Shown: positions 61,558 through 61,613 of the stretch, one piece after another
Position numbering within the stretch: position 1 is the first letter of the stretch
How the letters are laid out: each line of letters begins with the position of its first letter
DNA from: Sphingomonadaceae bacterium
Lineage (GTDB): Bacteria; Pseudomonadota; Alphaproteobacteria; Sphingomonadales; Sphingomonadaceae
Direction of reading: 5' to 3'
Assembly (NCBI GenBank): GCA_019239915.1
Contig: JAFAZF010000009.1
Location: 1 to 61,613 of the forward strand
DNA length: 61,613 nucleotides
The notes under the pieces: generated by a model
Seen by the model: only the letters and a program-made list of their open reading frames with translations
The model's database searches: none
Told to the model about the DNA's origin: nothing
Position numbers and translations under genes: made by a program

Positions 61558-61613
61558 CGGGGAGTGGCGCAGCCTGGTAGCGCATCTGCTTTGGGAGCAG
61601 AGGGTCGCAGGTT
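61558..61613 (+). tRNA. tRNA-Pro (UGG), 3' part cut by window end
   Basis: CGGGGAG starts the acceptor stem, followed by TGGCGCAGCCTGGTAGCGC and the anticodon arm TCTGC-TTTGGGA-GCAGA with UGG. The sequence stops inside the T-arm (GTCGCAGGTT). Confidence 0.93.

Overview
The window is a high-GC chromosomal segment of an alphaproteobacterium, most likely a sphingomonad (Sphingomonas or a relative). The pointers are the dusB-ntrB-ntrC-ntrY-ntrX-hfq-hflX gene order, a fused ispDF gene, an Hfq with two Sm domains in one chain, and a bamA-skp-fabZ cluster with no lpxD, lpxA or lpxB. The last point fits the known replacement of lipopolysaccharide by glycosphingolipids in sphingomonads. No phage, insertion sequence, integron, CRISPR array or rRNA gene is visible. 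Almost everything is core genome.

Left part (1-12.6 kb, mostly minus strand): tRNA-Trp, secE, nusG, rplK, rplA, rplJ, rplL, rpoB and rpoC in the classical order. A three-gene accessory cassette (MarR regulator, DUF899 protein, double-VOC protein) plus a 44-residue membrane protein sits between rplL and rpoB. A bidirectional terminator after rplL and a separate promoter before rpoB split the ancestral operon in two. NADP-isocitrate dehydrogenase (icd) follows on the minus strand.

12.7-35.5 kb, mostly plus strand: phospholipid genes (psd, pssA), then rpsB-tsf-pyrH-frr-uppS-cdsA-dxr-rseP-bamA-skp-fabZ. From frr on, genes overlap or nearly touch, forming an envelope and isoprenoid operon. rpmE, a PilZ protein, tRNA-Ser, peptidoglycan genes (mltB, rlpA, a D-Ala-D-Ala carboxypeptidase) and tmk-holB-metG-tatD-MBL follow. 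A 75-residue membrane protein at 14.3-14.5 kb lies behind a pair of LexA-type sites.

35.5-50.8 kb: mazG, then a 1.4 kb convergent gap holding three kinds of dispersed palindrome, a consensus promoter next to a perfect LexA-type box with no recognisable gene behind it, and a degraded membrane-protein gene with two in-frame amber codons. Next come hflX, tandem-domain hfq and the two nitrogen-type two-component systems (ntrX/ntrY, ntrC/ntrB) with dusB, all minus strand. ispDF and cinA diverge from them, followed by ratA and lipA on the minus strand.

50.9-61.6 kb: beta-carbonic anhydrase, a secreted unknown, two paralogous Uma2-type nuclease-fold proteins flanking an opposite-strand unknown, the ABC-F factor ettA, an M28 peptidase, a GH130 enzyme with a 757-residue glycosyltransferase/alpha-barrel fusion, a small lipoprotein, and tRNAs for Ile2 (CAU) and Pro (UGG, cut by the window end).

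About twenty short palindromic elements are scattered between genes, including inside ribosomal-protein operons. Several share a stem closed by a GAAA or GAAG loop, with stem bases that change in a paired way from copy to copy.
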